Source: a virus. From it: 44,286 nt of DNA. The notes below the pieces were generated by a model. That model was not told the DNA's origin. It saw only the letters and a list, made by a program, of their open reading frames with translations, and searched no databases. A program made the position numbers and the translations under genes. Positions 24,701 through 32,447 of the stretch are shown here, in pieces. The DNA is taken from positions 1 through 44,286 of IMG/VR virus record IMGVR_UViG_3300037041_000422; one strand, 5' to 3'. Each line of letters starts with the position of its first letter. Position 1 is the first letter of the stretch.

Positions 24701-25058
24701 TACCAGTTCTCGGAGTAACTGTACCAAGTGTGACGCCACCTATAACATCACCAGCTACTTGATTAAGTGTTGACATAGCAGTACGAGGATCTTTAAAAGC
24801 ATTCTTGATAGCATCAACACTAGCTCCAACCCCACCCCAGACTTCATTAGTTCCCTCATAACGCTGAGGAACAAATCCCTGCTGTGGTTTAACTTGTTTA
24901 AACCCATTGAATACAGCTTCATCATCACTAACTTGTTCTAAGTCAAACGCATTAGCAGACGCAACTGGTGCAACTGGCGTTGTTTCAACTGGCTCTAAAT
25001 CAAATACTGGCGCACTTGGTGGACTTACTTCTACAGGCTCAAGATCAAAGTTAGCCAT
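18633..25058 (-). CDS. Giant internal virion/ejection protein with two ART-like regions
   Basis: 2,141 residues. It begins with three FDLEPVE-type repeats (residues 4-9, 19-24, 38-43). Residues about 140-250 are Ala/Gly-rich and amphipathic. Residues about 454-592 look like an ADP-ribosyltransferase fold (HGVYTSPAG, ITLKRTAKILDIN, AGYDAFTVNA, ETVVLNKKAVKSI). Residues about 876-978 look like a second (LHQGTTSFDY, LGYGGVEWKGD, EDIWSADAV). Residues about 1650-1950 resemble phage large polyvalent protein domains. Probably enters the host at infection. Enzyme activity is unproven. Confidence 0.75.
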   Translation of the reverse strand: MANFDLEPVEVSPPSAPVFDLEPVETTPVAPVASANAFDLEQVSDDEAVFNGFKQVKPQQGFVPQRYEGTNEVWGGVGASVDAIKNAFKDPRTAMSTLNQVAGDVIGGVTLGTVTPRTGTVNVPFTGKPIAKVMPETEKLQEINPMGGELIGTMLPWVGTSKLIQGGVNALKGVNTATKTAQTLIKPVTPASELIKTAAERLGTQVATGTAIGAAQPAKDMEQRVEHAVDTAKMAAYMTAGGEALGLAGMKAAEGFSRLKGLPKEMKLSAFEKLLNEVSDTIYSDPKFKDMGFTKYEADFMAKQKVAEDINARGGWTKTTRKDFKQAQENIKKAREMRDAQDSTETQTETGGVKQEGPTRQTDTPRGKVDIKAIEADLKATQEIEIAAREAEKAKLTETETGTGTVTTEPVVSTVPDQQFFAGPKNVTSKQPVSKREGLKLQRIEEPGVALNFDKPHGVYTSPAGIESPHGDLGGDKHEITLKRTAKILDINEQPDTIIREGAINAGAGVHVARQLLGEDTFGILRNLPKDDLIAWANKRFTGTDFSKYFDTQEVLEAIGAKAAREAGYDAFTVNAKDPRWTETVVLNKKAVKSIKTTKAPVVATEVKDINSLGTKSEGDLLDRVINAIDTNVPVVEAPKENLVAKTETPTTELKISNQSEIPVAQIHSYTNIPEGRVESDAAVTAIAVGSTISMPKNKWGNSSDIHKIGDNKYTQDDSDLILNDKQVARRIRMKQMRRAIGGLMSDMKTDMDAVPRPESLGIEGGKLEITEGKIPEAEVKETATVLNFKSKTNQLPNKGDNYTLPDGTSGRVNQVWWTEQGGNFAVVQRVDGTTETVNLDSKAVLPKTVSDIGKSNQLPVESTDVPAITPKSTAPKLHQGTTSFDYVIENKLMKRESKALEEMTGFKTLEDIDRYESNDVGEPNQNYLDNPELGNKAFDLIAREHLQSLGYGGVEWKGDGFLEPSEDIWSADAVAEQPLVAVTKPAKTKTPREKKLSIVEENRKAIQEEMKKPEEPIPTLPEVEPGLRRLSAEQIDLMTDQIYYTLEDAENVLELLNTKGGKRGEGYKIVSKDFGHMLVDTRERALKTEDAVLGSPLFQTLEQATSAPRILDTFPGVVNTITAEVNKFYHTNAGDIVALGKQTNKLLDAVANNPRQFLKEFNGDLITYNEWVSQLNQLAGYINRVQKLRGPGTTMDFLGFQNTYNALSRAYYNYKTRELFKKMGSIKETVDGNSIQINYDVNKEKDIYKIGGMLQSGIYAVRNFPDALPIAHDIVSAELWDRFKTDQGREAIKIMEQKLNGPELKQLADVSYQLEEYSRVNTKKLVAAGDTYADARAIVNSNIDDFLDLYPNKKVVDAYKAERKFYDAWRERYKDHLISEMNRQTDPDVLGAYRDYALTGDLQASYAANGISTAAQKAAFKKYSESVEEFNNWGDEDYVTHMMMGDFVVVERIPSVDASGKPIMNKKTNQQKMKTVWKTVGRDLKDAMQKTVEYASEQYAAGFNVGSFTIDKSFAYTGDVATYLSKRQWQAHVIKYNKAIREAEKTLNASKDLRDVLEKNLKTVVGVGPRPVLAPPTLESDHVIPGEKNVFDGMRAYDRIMWKKVAYDPVTTDLQNANLPPNVRQHLETMLKDSKGSYGKVDSYIDDLLSKIGIDTHMTYTRFIANPAVGLLVKMKLMYRPATGVFNGIDAFSKILMEHKAHYFKAGASFLRTPQGRQLVESQGWSLGNRLDDTGHSLKTKQTFLGTDFSGIKSVVTPMGFHQLAELPARELNYAVAYTYALERETARLIASGQNVNNQAVKQLAIDFANRSARGNVWKLQGSNTRAERSEFMRGPTARIFTTFWPFFVRNVEFMASHSRDLGFWSMNIPFQLMMGGPRSIMALIRSVPFLELGMAAVGMYAFWDKLDLWMIKNIPGSGGIASFFGKDVVGPVTAQFPGTPAAIDTGFKLYKYVLSQLGQHNAQYSYKEGLKQTVVVAKNWLEIIDSHVDMYGRVRDEHGDPKYSITSDWDRAGMALGFNPESRTAQNINHRINMLNNQRESNQAKNIVDEFKNTIKDMDRRGADQGIVVKKAAEVAYHSALEHHVKSETLLAAVKNMEMSRELRDLFNTNVSHKLETFQRQQELEKKVPNVLFPHRKDN
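23081..23107. repeat. 28-bp dyad element, copy G (inside a coding region)
   Basis: CTGATTTGA, AATTT, TCAATTCAGTTG: about 22 of 28 positions match the consensus and the arms CTGA and TCAG are complementary. It lies in the giant virion gene near residue 655, between the two ART-like regions. Selection on codons or an overlapping control element is possible. Confidence 0.4.
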
Positions 25059-25069
25059 CTATAATCTCC

Positions 25070-26434
25070 CTATTTTTTGATTGCTTCGGAACTAAGTTCA
25101 ATTCCACCTTTACCATCCCAGTAGAACTGATAGCCAGTCTTTTTATCCCTGTATACTTTAGCTGGTGCTTTAGATGTTATTAACTGTTTAACAAGTGTAT
25201 CCTTATTTGTATCAAGCCACTTACCATATTTCTCTGCATCTTGTTCAACGCTACCAGTTGTTTTGTTCTGTGGAATTTTCGTACTATCTGGTGCAGTTGT
25301 ATTATTCTTTGCACCTTCAGCTGGAGGATTATAAGATGGAACCTGTCCAGTCTTTGCCAATGATGCAGCGATTTCATTCTTGTGTGCTACAAACTCATTG
25401 TATGCAGTAGGGCCTACTTTACCAAGTATTGCATTAATAGCACCAGGTCCTTTCTTTTCATCACTAATCATATTAGTTAAGTCTTGATATGACTTCTTAG
25501 CAAGCTGTTGTTCTTCTGTACCAAAGCTTGCTAAGTATGCTTTTTCAAGCATTGGAGAAAGTCTACGAAATGCTTCAGTATCAGCTGTAGAAATATGCCA
25601 TGATTTATCAGGAATATTCCCACCATCTTTCGGTTTCGCTCCTACCGGATACGTATCTATAGGAATTTTCTTTGTATCATTAAACAGCATGATTTTATCA
25701 CCAAGGTTAACATGGCTAACTTTGTCACCCTGTCGCTTAGCGATTTCAGTCTGCTTAGTAATTTCCTTTATCAAGTCAAACGCATGGTCTGAGCCTATTG
25801 ACTTGAATAAGTCTACATTCTCAGGAGTAATAATATCATGCTTCATTTGTCCTGATTTGACTGCATCTATCATATAAGAAAAGTTCTCTTCCTGTTTATT
25901 CTTCTCATCAATTATCTGCTGACCACGCTGTTTCAATACATCAGTATAACCACGGCTGGACTCACCAGTTAACAACTGACTCTGCAACAAGCGCTGAGTT
26001 TCTCCAAGCTTCGATAGTCCTGATACTTGCTCTGGTGACAGTCCTCTTGTTTCCTGTTCTGTCATATCCTGCATAGGGTCAAGCCCAGCTGCTACGTTTG
26101 CCTGGACTCTTTTATTTGCCAAGTCCAACTGTGCTCCCTGATGAAAGTTAGCTGCAACGCCACCTGCTGCACTGAGTCCTTGCAATGAACGATAAGGACT
26201 TTTGCTCAACAGTGCACTTCCAACTCCACCTACCTGTGACCAGAAGCCTGGATTATTATACCAAGGGAGTGACGCTGGAGCACGATTTGCCCCACCTGCA
26301 TATTGCTCACCAGAATTTATTGCTTCTGCTGTCTGGGCAGGGTCGATAGCATTAGGATCTGCAGCTGCAATCAGTGCTGGGTCTACAATTGGCTCTTCAA
26401 ATTTTGAAGCATACTCACTTGCATTTGCTAACAT
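25070..26434 (-). CDS. Probable internal virion (ejection) protein, 454 residues
   Basis: Starts MLANASEYASKFEEPIVDPA. A Gly/Ala-rich segment (about residues 60-110) is followed by long helices with Gln/Lys/Glu. No enzymatic motif. The start at 26434 is preferred to a TTG at 26452 because GGGAGG ends 6 bases before this ATG. Located between an Ala-rich protein and the giant protein, the order matches the ejection-protein block of short-tailed phages. Role is inferred from position and composition. Confidence 0.65.
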   Translation of the reverse strand: MLANASEYASKFEEPIVDPALIAAADPNAIDPAQTAEAINSGEQYAGGANRAPASLPWYNNPGFWSQVGGVGSALLSKSPYRSLQGLSAAGGVAANFHQGAQLDLANKRVQANVAAGLDPMQDMTEQETRGLSPEQVSGLSKLGETQRLLQSQLLTGESSRGYTDVLKQRGQQIIDEKNKQEENFSYMIDAVKSGQMKHDIITPENVDLFKSIGSDHAFDLIKEITKQTEIAKRQGDKVSHVNLGDKIMLFNDTKKIPIDTYPVGAKPKDGGNIPDKSWHISTADTEAFRRLSPMLEKAYLASFGTEEQQLAKKSYQDLTNMISDEKKGPGAINAILGKVGPTAYNEFVAHKNEIAASLAKTGQVPSYNPPAEGAKNNTTAPDSTKIPQNKTTGSVEQDAEKYGKWLDTNKDTLVKQLITSKAPAKVYRDKKTGYQFYWDGKGGIELSSEAIKK

Positions 26435-26444
26435 ATCACCCTCC

Positions 26445-27398
26445 CTATACAAACAAGTTATTAACTAAATTAGCTGGCAGTATACTCGGGTGAAATCCAA
26501 AGAACTTTCCAGCTGTAACTTCTCCACCTTCAACAGCATAGTTCCATGGATTACTAACCGAGTTGGCTGCCAAGTTTCCAATATCACCTTCATTGATATT
26601 CTTAACTCCTTCCATTATCTGTTTATCCAAAACTTGCAGGCTGTTCCAACCAGTGCTACTCTCAATCCCTATGATAGCGGCTGCTGCAGCTGCAATAATA
26701 GCACCAATACCAGTACTTGACATTCCAGCCGCTGCAGTACCAGCACCTTCAGCGGCTGCTGCCCCAGTTGCTGCAGTACCAGCTCCCGCTGCAGCTTCCC
26801 CACCAAGTGCTAATCCAGCTGCCCCAGTTGCACCTTCAGCTGCGAGTATTCCCTCAGCCGCCAATGCAGCTTCAGCACCCGTGCCAGCTTCAACACCTGA
26901 CAATGCAAGTCCTGCTTCGCTTCCTGTTAGTGCTACCTCAGTCGCTGGGAGTGCTGTACCAGCTGCACTTGTTGCTTCAGCTGCACTTGCAGCATCTGCA
27001 GCCATGATAGCAGCTTCTCCAGACAAGTCCATACCAGTACTATAGCCTGGCACTGACGGACCTGTTCCAGTAATGTCACCACCGAACAACTGATTTTTAA
27101 ATTCTTTAGCCATCTTAGCCATAGTTTTTATATTATTTGTAGTACTATTCTGTTGCTGCTGTTGCTGTTGAGGTCTCCGTTGCGTACCACCACTAGAAGG
27201 AATATTCATAGTCTGCACACGTGGCATAGCAACTTCAATTGGTGCTTCATGTTCAAATGAACGACCATGACCACCTGTACCACCCATTTCACTAACACCA
27301 CGTGGCCTTCCTGACAGTAGTGAACTACCACCTGGGTCACTTGCATATGATGAGTATGATGGAGTGCCACCAAACCAAGGACTAAATGTATTTCTCAT
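26445..27398 (-). CDS. Ala/Gly-rich virion protein, likely ejection protein
   Basis: The first 110 residues are Gly/Ser/Gln-rich, including seven consecutive Gln. Residues about 125-250 consist mostly of Ala, Gly, Glu and Thr in zipper-like repeats (AGTAATGAAAAEGAGTAAAG) that could line a membrane channel. The end FFGFHPSILPANLVNNLFV is more ordered. AAGGAG precedes the ATG. High Ala/Gly content gives spurious open frames on the opposite strand. Probably ejected with the DNA. Confidence 0.6.
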   Translation of the reverse strand: MRNTFSPWFGGTPSYSSYASDPGGSSLLSGRPRGVSEMGGTGGHGRSFEHEAPIEVAMPRVQTMNIPSSGGTQRRPQQQQQQQNSTTNNIKTMAKMAKEFKNQLFGGDITGTGPSVPGYSTGMDLSGEAAIMAADAASAAEATSAAGTALPATEVALTGSEAGLALSGVEAGTGAEAALAAEGILAAEGATGAAGLALGGEAAAGAGTAATGAAAAEGAGTAAAGMSSTGIGAIIAAAAAAIIGIESSTGWNSLQVLDKQIMEGVKNINEGDIGNLAANSVSNPWNYAVEGGEVTAGKFFGFHPSILPANLVNNLFV

Positions 27399-27407
27399 TG
27401 TTTCTCC

Positions 27408-28451
27408 TTATGCTAACAGGGCAGCTGCTCCACCCATTGCTCCACCGATTGCTGAGCCCCAACCACCAGTTTCACTATTGAACAGTGCACCAATGCTGGC
27501 ACCTGCCATTACTCCACCGAGAACTGATGTAATAGAACCACCACTACCAGTTCCACCTTCACCCTGCGGAACAGCGTGACCACCACCTGCAGCACCAATA
27601 GCAGCTGCATAATACTGACTTGTTGCAAGAGGCCATTTTATGTACTCAACGTAACGACGAAGTTGTTCGTCATTCTGTTCTTTCTTTGCTACGATTTTCA
27701 TACGAAGAACATCAATCAGTTTATCAGTCATCTGACGCTTGTACTCAGTTCCCTGAATCCAGAATTTTCCAGTCATTTCAGCTAACTGAATTTTTACACT
27801 AAGCATCTTATAATCCATTTCAGTCATGGAACTGCTTGCATTAACAAGGGCTTTATTTCTATCTCCCCAGTTTGCGAGTCTCAAGTCAGCAGCATATTTC
27901 GCTACGTTTCTGTCCTTCTCTGCAAATATCAACGCTTCACCAACAACGAAAGCACTTGACATAACTGCATTAATGTCTCGCATTCCAGCTTCGAATTGCG
28001 GAAGTGCTTTGTCTTCGATATCCGCTTGCAGTTGTTCACTATACTGATTAACAGACTCATCAATTTCTTCAGTCGTTAACAGCTGAGCATCAATGGAAGT
28101 TGCAAGCGCTGCCAAGTGTCCTGTGAATGTAGTCCTAGGGACAAAGTTATATGCTTCAACAGCTTCATCAAACGCTGTAGCAACCACGTTAATGTCAAGA
28201 GAATCATTATGAAAGTTTAACAACACATTACAGTATGCGTTCAAAGCTGCAAGCATTGCATCGAGTTCTACATCGGGGTTGTAGGGAGTCATGCCAGTTC
28301 CATAGGGATTACCACCTACAGCATTAATCCACATACTCCACATATTTGGAAGAAAATAATTCCCATGCCAGTTCTCTACATATGGTGCATACTGAATTAT
28401 ATGATTAGGGTTCGGAGGATAAGTATCTCCGCCACCACCACTTCCACCCAT
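27408..28451 (-). CDS. Virion protein with glycine-zipper C terminus
   Basis: 347 residues: a Gly/Pro/Tyr-rich N terminus, a long helical middle (residues about 100-280), and a C-terminal Gly/Ala zipper, GGVMAGASIGALFNSETGGW, suited to membrane insertion. A glycine-zipper tail is seen in several phage ejection proteins. GGAGGTG precedes the ATG. It follows the gp13-like gene and precedes two similar proteins, so it is assigned to the ejection block. Confidence 0.65.
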   Translation of the reverse strand: MGGSGGGGDTYPPNPNHIIQYAPYVENWHGNYFLPNMWSMWINAVGGNPYGTGMTPYNPDVELDAMLAALNAYCNVLLNFHNDSLDINVVATAFDEAVEAYNFVPRTTFTGHLAALATSIDAQLLTTEEIDESVNQYSEQLQADIEDKALPQFEAGMRDINAVMSSAFVVGEALIFAEKDRNVAKYAADLRLANWGDRNKALVNASSSMTEMDYKMLSVKIQLAEMTGKFWIQGTEYKRQMTDKLIDVLRMKIVAKKEQNDEQLRRYVEYIKWPLATSQYYAAAIGAAGGGHAVPQGEGGTGSGGSITSVLGGVMAGASIGALFNSETGGWGSAIGGAMGGAAALLA

Positions 28452-28452
28452 A

Positions 28453-28956
28453 CTACACCTCCATTAGTAATAGTTGATAGTCACCACTACCACCATGAGA
28501 CTTTACATAGTTGATAACTTTCGGTGAGCAACTATACATCACTATATGCTTACAGTGTTGACCGCTTGCATACTCTCGCATCATCCCAAAGAAATAATCT
28601 GCATAGTCACCCTCGATATACTTCGTATGGGCGTATAGAGAAAGTATTAATAAGTTATCATTTCCTGTCTCTATATTCGAAACAATACTTGTTACTACAA
28701 TTCCAATAGGCATAATGCCATCTGACTCAGGACGATAAATAGCGTGCGCTGTCAATGAGCCATTTAACAAAGACTCCAGAATATAAGTCATTCTGTTCAT
28801 GCCCTGTGTTGGTTCCTTGACTGGCGGAAGTGCTATTTCAATTGCTTTCTTCAATTCAGGCCAAGTGTTTGAAATAGCTTCTGGCGTTAATACTACCATC
28901 CTAAGCCCATCAAAACGTTCAGTTGTTTCAGTATCAAGTGTTTGGCTGTTCTGCAT
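28453..28956 (-). CDS. T7 gp13-like (GNAT-fold) virion assembly protein
   Basis: 167 residues. IGIVVTSIVSN, then LLILSLYAHTKYIEGDYADY, then CKHIVMYSCSPKVINYVKSH fit a degenerate acetyltransferase fold like T7 gp13, which is needed for internal virion protein assembly. A clear acetyl-CoA loop is not visible. AAGAGGA precedes the ATG. It overlaps the upstream tail gene slightly and precedes the ejection proteins, which matches the expected order. Confidence 0.6.
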   Translation of the reverse strand: MQNSQTLDTETTERFDGLRMVVLTPEAISNTWPELKKAIEIALPPVKEPTQGMNRMTYILESLLNGSLTAHAIYRPESDGIMPIGIVVTSIVSNIETGNDNLLILSLYAHTKYIEGDYADYFFGMMREYASGQHCKHIVMYSCSPKVINYVKSHGGSGDYQLLLMEV

Positions 28957-30274
28957 ATGGTCCTCTTATCGTCCGTTTGTCAGACATTTTAAAGCGTACT
29001 GCAAGTTCATCAATCGTGAAGTCTACATACGTAGGACTTGTTATGAATACTCTCAAGTCAACACCACTTACCATTGGCGTGAAGACTCCATGACGACTCA
29101 TGTTTTTAATCATACTACGTGTAAATGCTTCACTATGTTTATAGCGATAATCAATTGCACCTTGTGGTGTCGTGCCAGTCATTGCACACTCAATAGTCTG
29201 AATAGTCTTGATACTCCTGGTTCTCATATCAACAGTGTTTGTTGTTATGTATGCAGACTGGTCAGCTCCATCATATGTTACTCCATATAGTGTGCTTCCT
29301 TGCCGTACAATACCACTTGGAGCTTGAAATATTTCTGACATCCCAGCACTATACATGAATGTTGTAGTACCATCAGATATGAAGAACAAATTGTCAACTT
29401 CATCATATAGAATATTGATGCTGTTTCCAGTCAATAGTTCCATATAATTCTTATATCCTAGTTCTTTATGATTCGTGCCATCTGTCAAATGTAGACGCAT
29501 TCTGTTATCAAGGAACAAATGCACTTTATCATTCCCACCTACGCAGCCCTTTCCCGCAATTCCAAAGTTAAACGTATCCTCACGACCAATCATAGGACTT
29601 GTTTTATACGCCTTGGCGTCTGGTAAAAACGCACCAATACCGTTACTTCCATATGCCATAACTTTCTTACCAAGTTTCTTCACATGGTAGATATCTCCAG
29701 AAAAGTCCATAGGCATATAGCCACTAGTATTCGTACGATCTTCACGTGATATCAGTTGGTCGAGATATATTCTTCCAATATTACTCCAAGCAACCCAGTT
29801 ACCTCTATCACCACCAAGTCCACCTGCAAACATCTGACCATTAAAGTCACAGACGCTTTCTATAGTATGGTCGATTGGATACTTTGAAAACGTGCCACTT
29901 TCAGCATCTCTGATAACAACAACAGTCCCATTCGTCCATACTTGATATGGCGTGTAGTCAGCCATTTCCCAAGTACTACCACTGGGTAGTCCAGAAATCA
30001 TACTAGTCACAACATATGAAGAATTTGCACGATAGATGGCAGTCTGTGTTGCTATGTATATACCATCCTTTGTTTTGAATACTTGTGGAAACGGGAAAGT
30101 AACAGTTGGCAGTCCTGTAAATGGATTAGTTAACAATTCATATTCTTCAATTCCATCCTTGCCAATACGACAGTTGAAAGCCTCGACAAGTCCTGGCATC
30201 CCTCGTCTTATTTTGTCGCTATTAATAAGTCCTATTGATAAACTGTCATTGATAAGGAACGAAAATTCCTTCAC
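28934..30274 (-). CDS. Tail protein, probable beta-propeller or tube component
   Basis: 446 residues, beta-rich with many short WSN, FAGG, YGS motifs and repeated hydrophobic strands, typical of tail-nozzle or tail-stabilisation proteins. A start at GTG 30274 is chosen because GGAGGG lies 8 bases upstream; upstream TTG codons extend the frame to 30322 but overlap the adaptor gene without a site. Placed next to the adaptor gene, it probably forms the lower tail. No homologue can be named from sequence alone. Confidence 0.65.
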   Translation of the reverse strand: MKEFSFLINDSLSIGLINSDKIRRGMPGLVEAFNCRIGKDGIEEYELLTNPFTGLPTVTFPFPQVFKTKDGIYIATQTAIYRANSSYVVTSMISGLPSGSTWEMADYTPYQVWTNGTVVVIRDAESGTFSKYPIDHTIESVCDFNGQMFAGGLGGDRGNWVAWSNIGRIYLDQLISREDRTNTSGYMPMDFSGDIYHVKKLGKKVMAYGSNGIGAFLPDAKAYKTSPMIGREDTFNFGIAGKGCVGGNDKVHLFLDNRMRLHLTDGTNHKELGYKNYMELLTGNSINILYDEVDNLFFISDGTTTFMYSAGMSEIFQAPSGIVRQGSTLYGVTYDGADQSAYITTNTVDMRTRSIKTIQTIECAMTGTTPQGAIDYRYKHSEAFTRSMIKNMSRHGVFTPMVSGVDLRVFITSPTYVDFTIDELAVRFKMSDKRTIRGPYAEQPNT

Positions 30275-30278
30275 TATT

Positions 30279-31004
30279 TCAGCCCTCCATGTAATTGACG
30301 CCTTCGATTTCTTCTTCAACAATGTCAGCGTTTAATTGGTCAAGAACTGCATCCATGGCAGCTTCCCAATCCTTAGCACCTTCAGTATTCCGATACGTTT
30401 GTTCAAGTTTGAAAAGTGATGCATGAACAAGTGTAAGTGGATGCTCAATAGTCCACCTGTTATAGTCACCTTCGTTAACTAGTTCATCACTATAGAATAG
30501 TCCTTCCACAATCATAGTATACGGTGAATCAGGCGGAGGACTAATCAGTATACTATTGAATCCTTCGTGTCCGTCTTCCATGATATCTTCAAAAGCCCAA
30601 GTTTGATTATATGAACTTATTGAAATAGTCCCTGGAAACGGCCGAGCGTTTATCGGATAGTATACAATCGGTGAACCAGATGTCTTATTAGCTTTCGGTT
30701 CGTCATAGTAATTTCTTATTTCTGACACATCGGAAGCTTTTACTAATTCAGTTTTTTCTGACGCACTGTATATAAATACTTTCTTCACGGCACGACAACT
30801 TGGCAACGGTATAAGTATTTGTCCAACATCAAGATCTACAGGATAGCGACCAGTAGTCTTAGCATTTATTCCATAGTGTCTTCGGTCTAACTCACGGCTT
30901 CCTTCGTTGATGAAAAAGTCAGCACCAACTGCAGTGCCAGGCTGTAGTAAGTCTTCACGACCTGAGAGTTCTATAAACAATGCACGGACTTCACTTAGTA
31001 CCAT
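30279..31004 (-). CDS. Head-tail adaptor/tail-tube A-like protein
   Basis: 241 residues. LFIELSGREDLLQ then GTAVGADFFINEGSRELDRR is typical of podovirus-type adaptor proteins that sit below the portal; the middle is beta-rich and the end (DWEAAMDAVLDQLN) helical. GAGGTGGG precedes the ATG at 31004, preferred over the GTG at 31010. It follows the capsid gene and dyad copy D, and precedes the tail protein at 28934 by 4 bases. Confidence 0.7.
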   Translation of the reverse strand: MVLSEVRALFIELSGREDLLQPGTAVGADFFINEGSRELDRRHYGINAKTTGRYPVDLDVGQILIPLPSCRAVKKVFIYSASEKTELVKASDVSEIRNYYDEPKANKTSGSPIVYYPINARPFPGTISISSYNQTWAFEDIMEDGHEGFNSILISPPPDSPYTMIVEGLFYSDELVNEGDYNRWTIEHPLTLVHASLFKLEQTYRNTEGAKDWEAAMDAVLDQLNADIVEEEIEGVNYMEG

Positions 31005-31023
31005 ACCCACCTCTTTTTAAATT

Positions 31024-31056
31024 GGGAAGAGATTTGAAATTATCAAACCTCTTCCC
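31024..31056. repeat. 28-bp dyad element, copy D (extended hairpin)
   Basis: GGGAAGAG at 31024-31031 pairs with CTCTTCCC at 31049-31056; inner TTTGA/TCAAA pairs complete a 14-bp stem with one G-T wobble and a five-base loop. It lies just after the capsid gene and before the adaptor. Here the element is clearly able to fold as RNA, and may end or reduce transcription after the capsid gene. Confidence 0.75.
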
Positions 31057-31073
31057 GTTTTGAATCAGATCAA

Positions 31074-32435
31074 TTACACAGCGTTTGTATTCCCGAAGCC
31101 ATCGAGAATCATGAACGTATCAGGGTGATGAAGCTCAAGCCCTGCTTCCGTGAGGAACTCCTCGTTGGTTGCATCAAGACGCTGATAGTTCGTACCCGGA
31201 GCTGCCGTACCACGCTCGCCTTCACCGTAGAAAACAGTGTCATCGATGTACTTGTATTTCAGGTTCTTCGGCTCGAGAAGAAGAAGTTTCTTCCTAGTCG
31301 TTACTTCCTGGCTCATAAGCGGGTGCATCTTGAGATAGATTCTGCCAAAAGGCGTAACCCACTGTACTACGTCCAGTCCGTAAGACGTAATAGTCGGAGT
31401 GATATTCATGTGAGCGCCAGCTTTTACAAGCTGCTGAATTGCCAACAGAACACCAGAGCCACAGACACCAAGTTTCTCTCCCGTGCCGAAGCGGAACAGC
31501 TGCTCCAGCATATTGTCGAGCCACAGTTCACCACCACCTGTTGCTGTCCATGCTTTGCCAGAATACGTGCTATTCAAATCATAGCTGTTGAAATTGGCAG
31601 GCACGTTCGCACGTACGAAGTTGATGATGCCCTGAGTTGTTCTCTCGGGATAAGCCGTACCACTGGAAGCACCGCCATTTGTCTCAGACGGAATACCCCA
31701 GATGAAAGCCTTCTCCATCTCCACACCGTGAAGTTCGAGAGCTTCCCGTTTGGCTTCCTGATACGCATTAGGACCACGAAGCTTGGTCTTGCGTGCAGTA
31801 CGCGTGATGCTCAGGGGAGTCCTGAAGATCTGCGTATAGTTGTAATACTTTGTAGGGTCATACGTAACTGCTGACGGCATAGCCGCGCCTTCAGCATTGA
31901 TGTTACCGATTATCATAACCCTGTCGCAGTCAGACAAGTTATGACTTGCTCCAGCAAAGACTGCATATGAGTTATCATCAGCCTCCAGTGTCTTGACTGT
32001 TAAATACGATGAAGCGCCGTTCAGCACTGGGGCGACCGTGACTTTACAGTTCACGTCTACATACGGGTCGCTTGCATCACGGAGTAAAATCTGATGACCA
32101 AGGCGGAATTCCTTCGCCGTTGCTTCTGCCATCTTTACATAAAGCGTTGTGCCAGCTATACAGCCAGTTGAACCAGAAGCATAACTTGACGAATACGCAG
32201 CACTCAAACCAGTATCAGTATAAACACCAGTAACCGCACCTGCCTGGTCGGGGAACTTTTTCGTCCACCAGTTGAATTCAGGGTCATCGACCTGCTCTTC
32301 ACCCATCTTGCTTAATATGGCAGTCAATGGCATCTCGCCATTGGGATAGAGCATAAGAAGTGTTTCACGCCAGCTTTTCGGTCTCTGGTCAGTTACCCAG
32401 TCGCCAGTTCCTCTCATTCCTAAGAATGCACCCAT
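31074..32435 (-). CDS. Major capsid protein, SU10/DUF5309 type
   Basis: 453 residues. FNWWTKKFPDQAGAV near the N terminus, NYTQIFRTPLSITRTARKTK (about residue 200), YQEAKREALELHGVEMEKAF and IWGIP, then FGRIYLKMHPLM and a C-terminal beta region agree with SU10-type major capsid proteins (HK97 fold). The gene is the most GC- and C-ending-codon-rich stretch of the window, as expected for the most abundant protein. CAGGAGG precedes the ATG. Followed by a hairpin that may set expression ratio to downstream genes. Confidence 0.88.
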   Translation of the reverse strand: MGAFLGMRGTGDWVTDQRPKSWRETLLMLYPNGEMPLTAILSKMGEEQVDDPEFNWWTKKFPDQAGAVTGVYTDTGLSAAYSSSYASGSTGCIAGTTLYVKMAEATAKEFRLGHQILLRDASDPYVDVNCKVTVAPVLNGASSYLTVKTLEADDNSYAVFAGASHNLSDCDRVMIIGNINAEGAAMPSAVTYDPTKYYNYTQIFRTPLSITRTARKTKLRGPNAYQEAKREALELHGVEMEKAFIWGIPSETNGGASSGTAYPERTTQGIINFVRANVPANFNSYDLNSTYSGKAWTATGGGELWLDNMLEQLFRFGTGEKLGVCGSGVLLAIQQLVKAGAHMNITPTITSYGLDVVQWVTPFGRIYLKMHPLMSQEVTTRKKLLLLEPKNLKYKYIDDTVFYGEGERGTAAPGTNYQRLDATNEEFLTEAGLELHHPDTFMILDGFGNTNAV

Positions 32436-32447
32436 TTGAGCCTCCTG

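Noticed and set aside
18633-25058. N4-like virion RNA polymerase
   Set aside because: The protein is large and probably ejected, but no T7-type polymerase motifs are visible, and the recognisable parts resemble polyvalent and ART-like domains.
26563-27045. Ala/Pro-rich open frames on the plus strand opposite the Ala-rich virion gene
   Set aside because: They are produced by the repeated GCA/GCT codons of the minus-strand gene and have no ribosome site.
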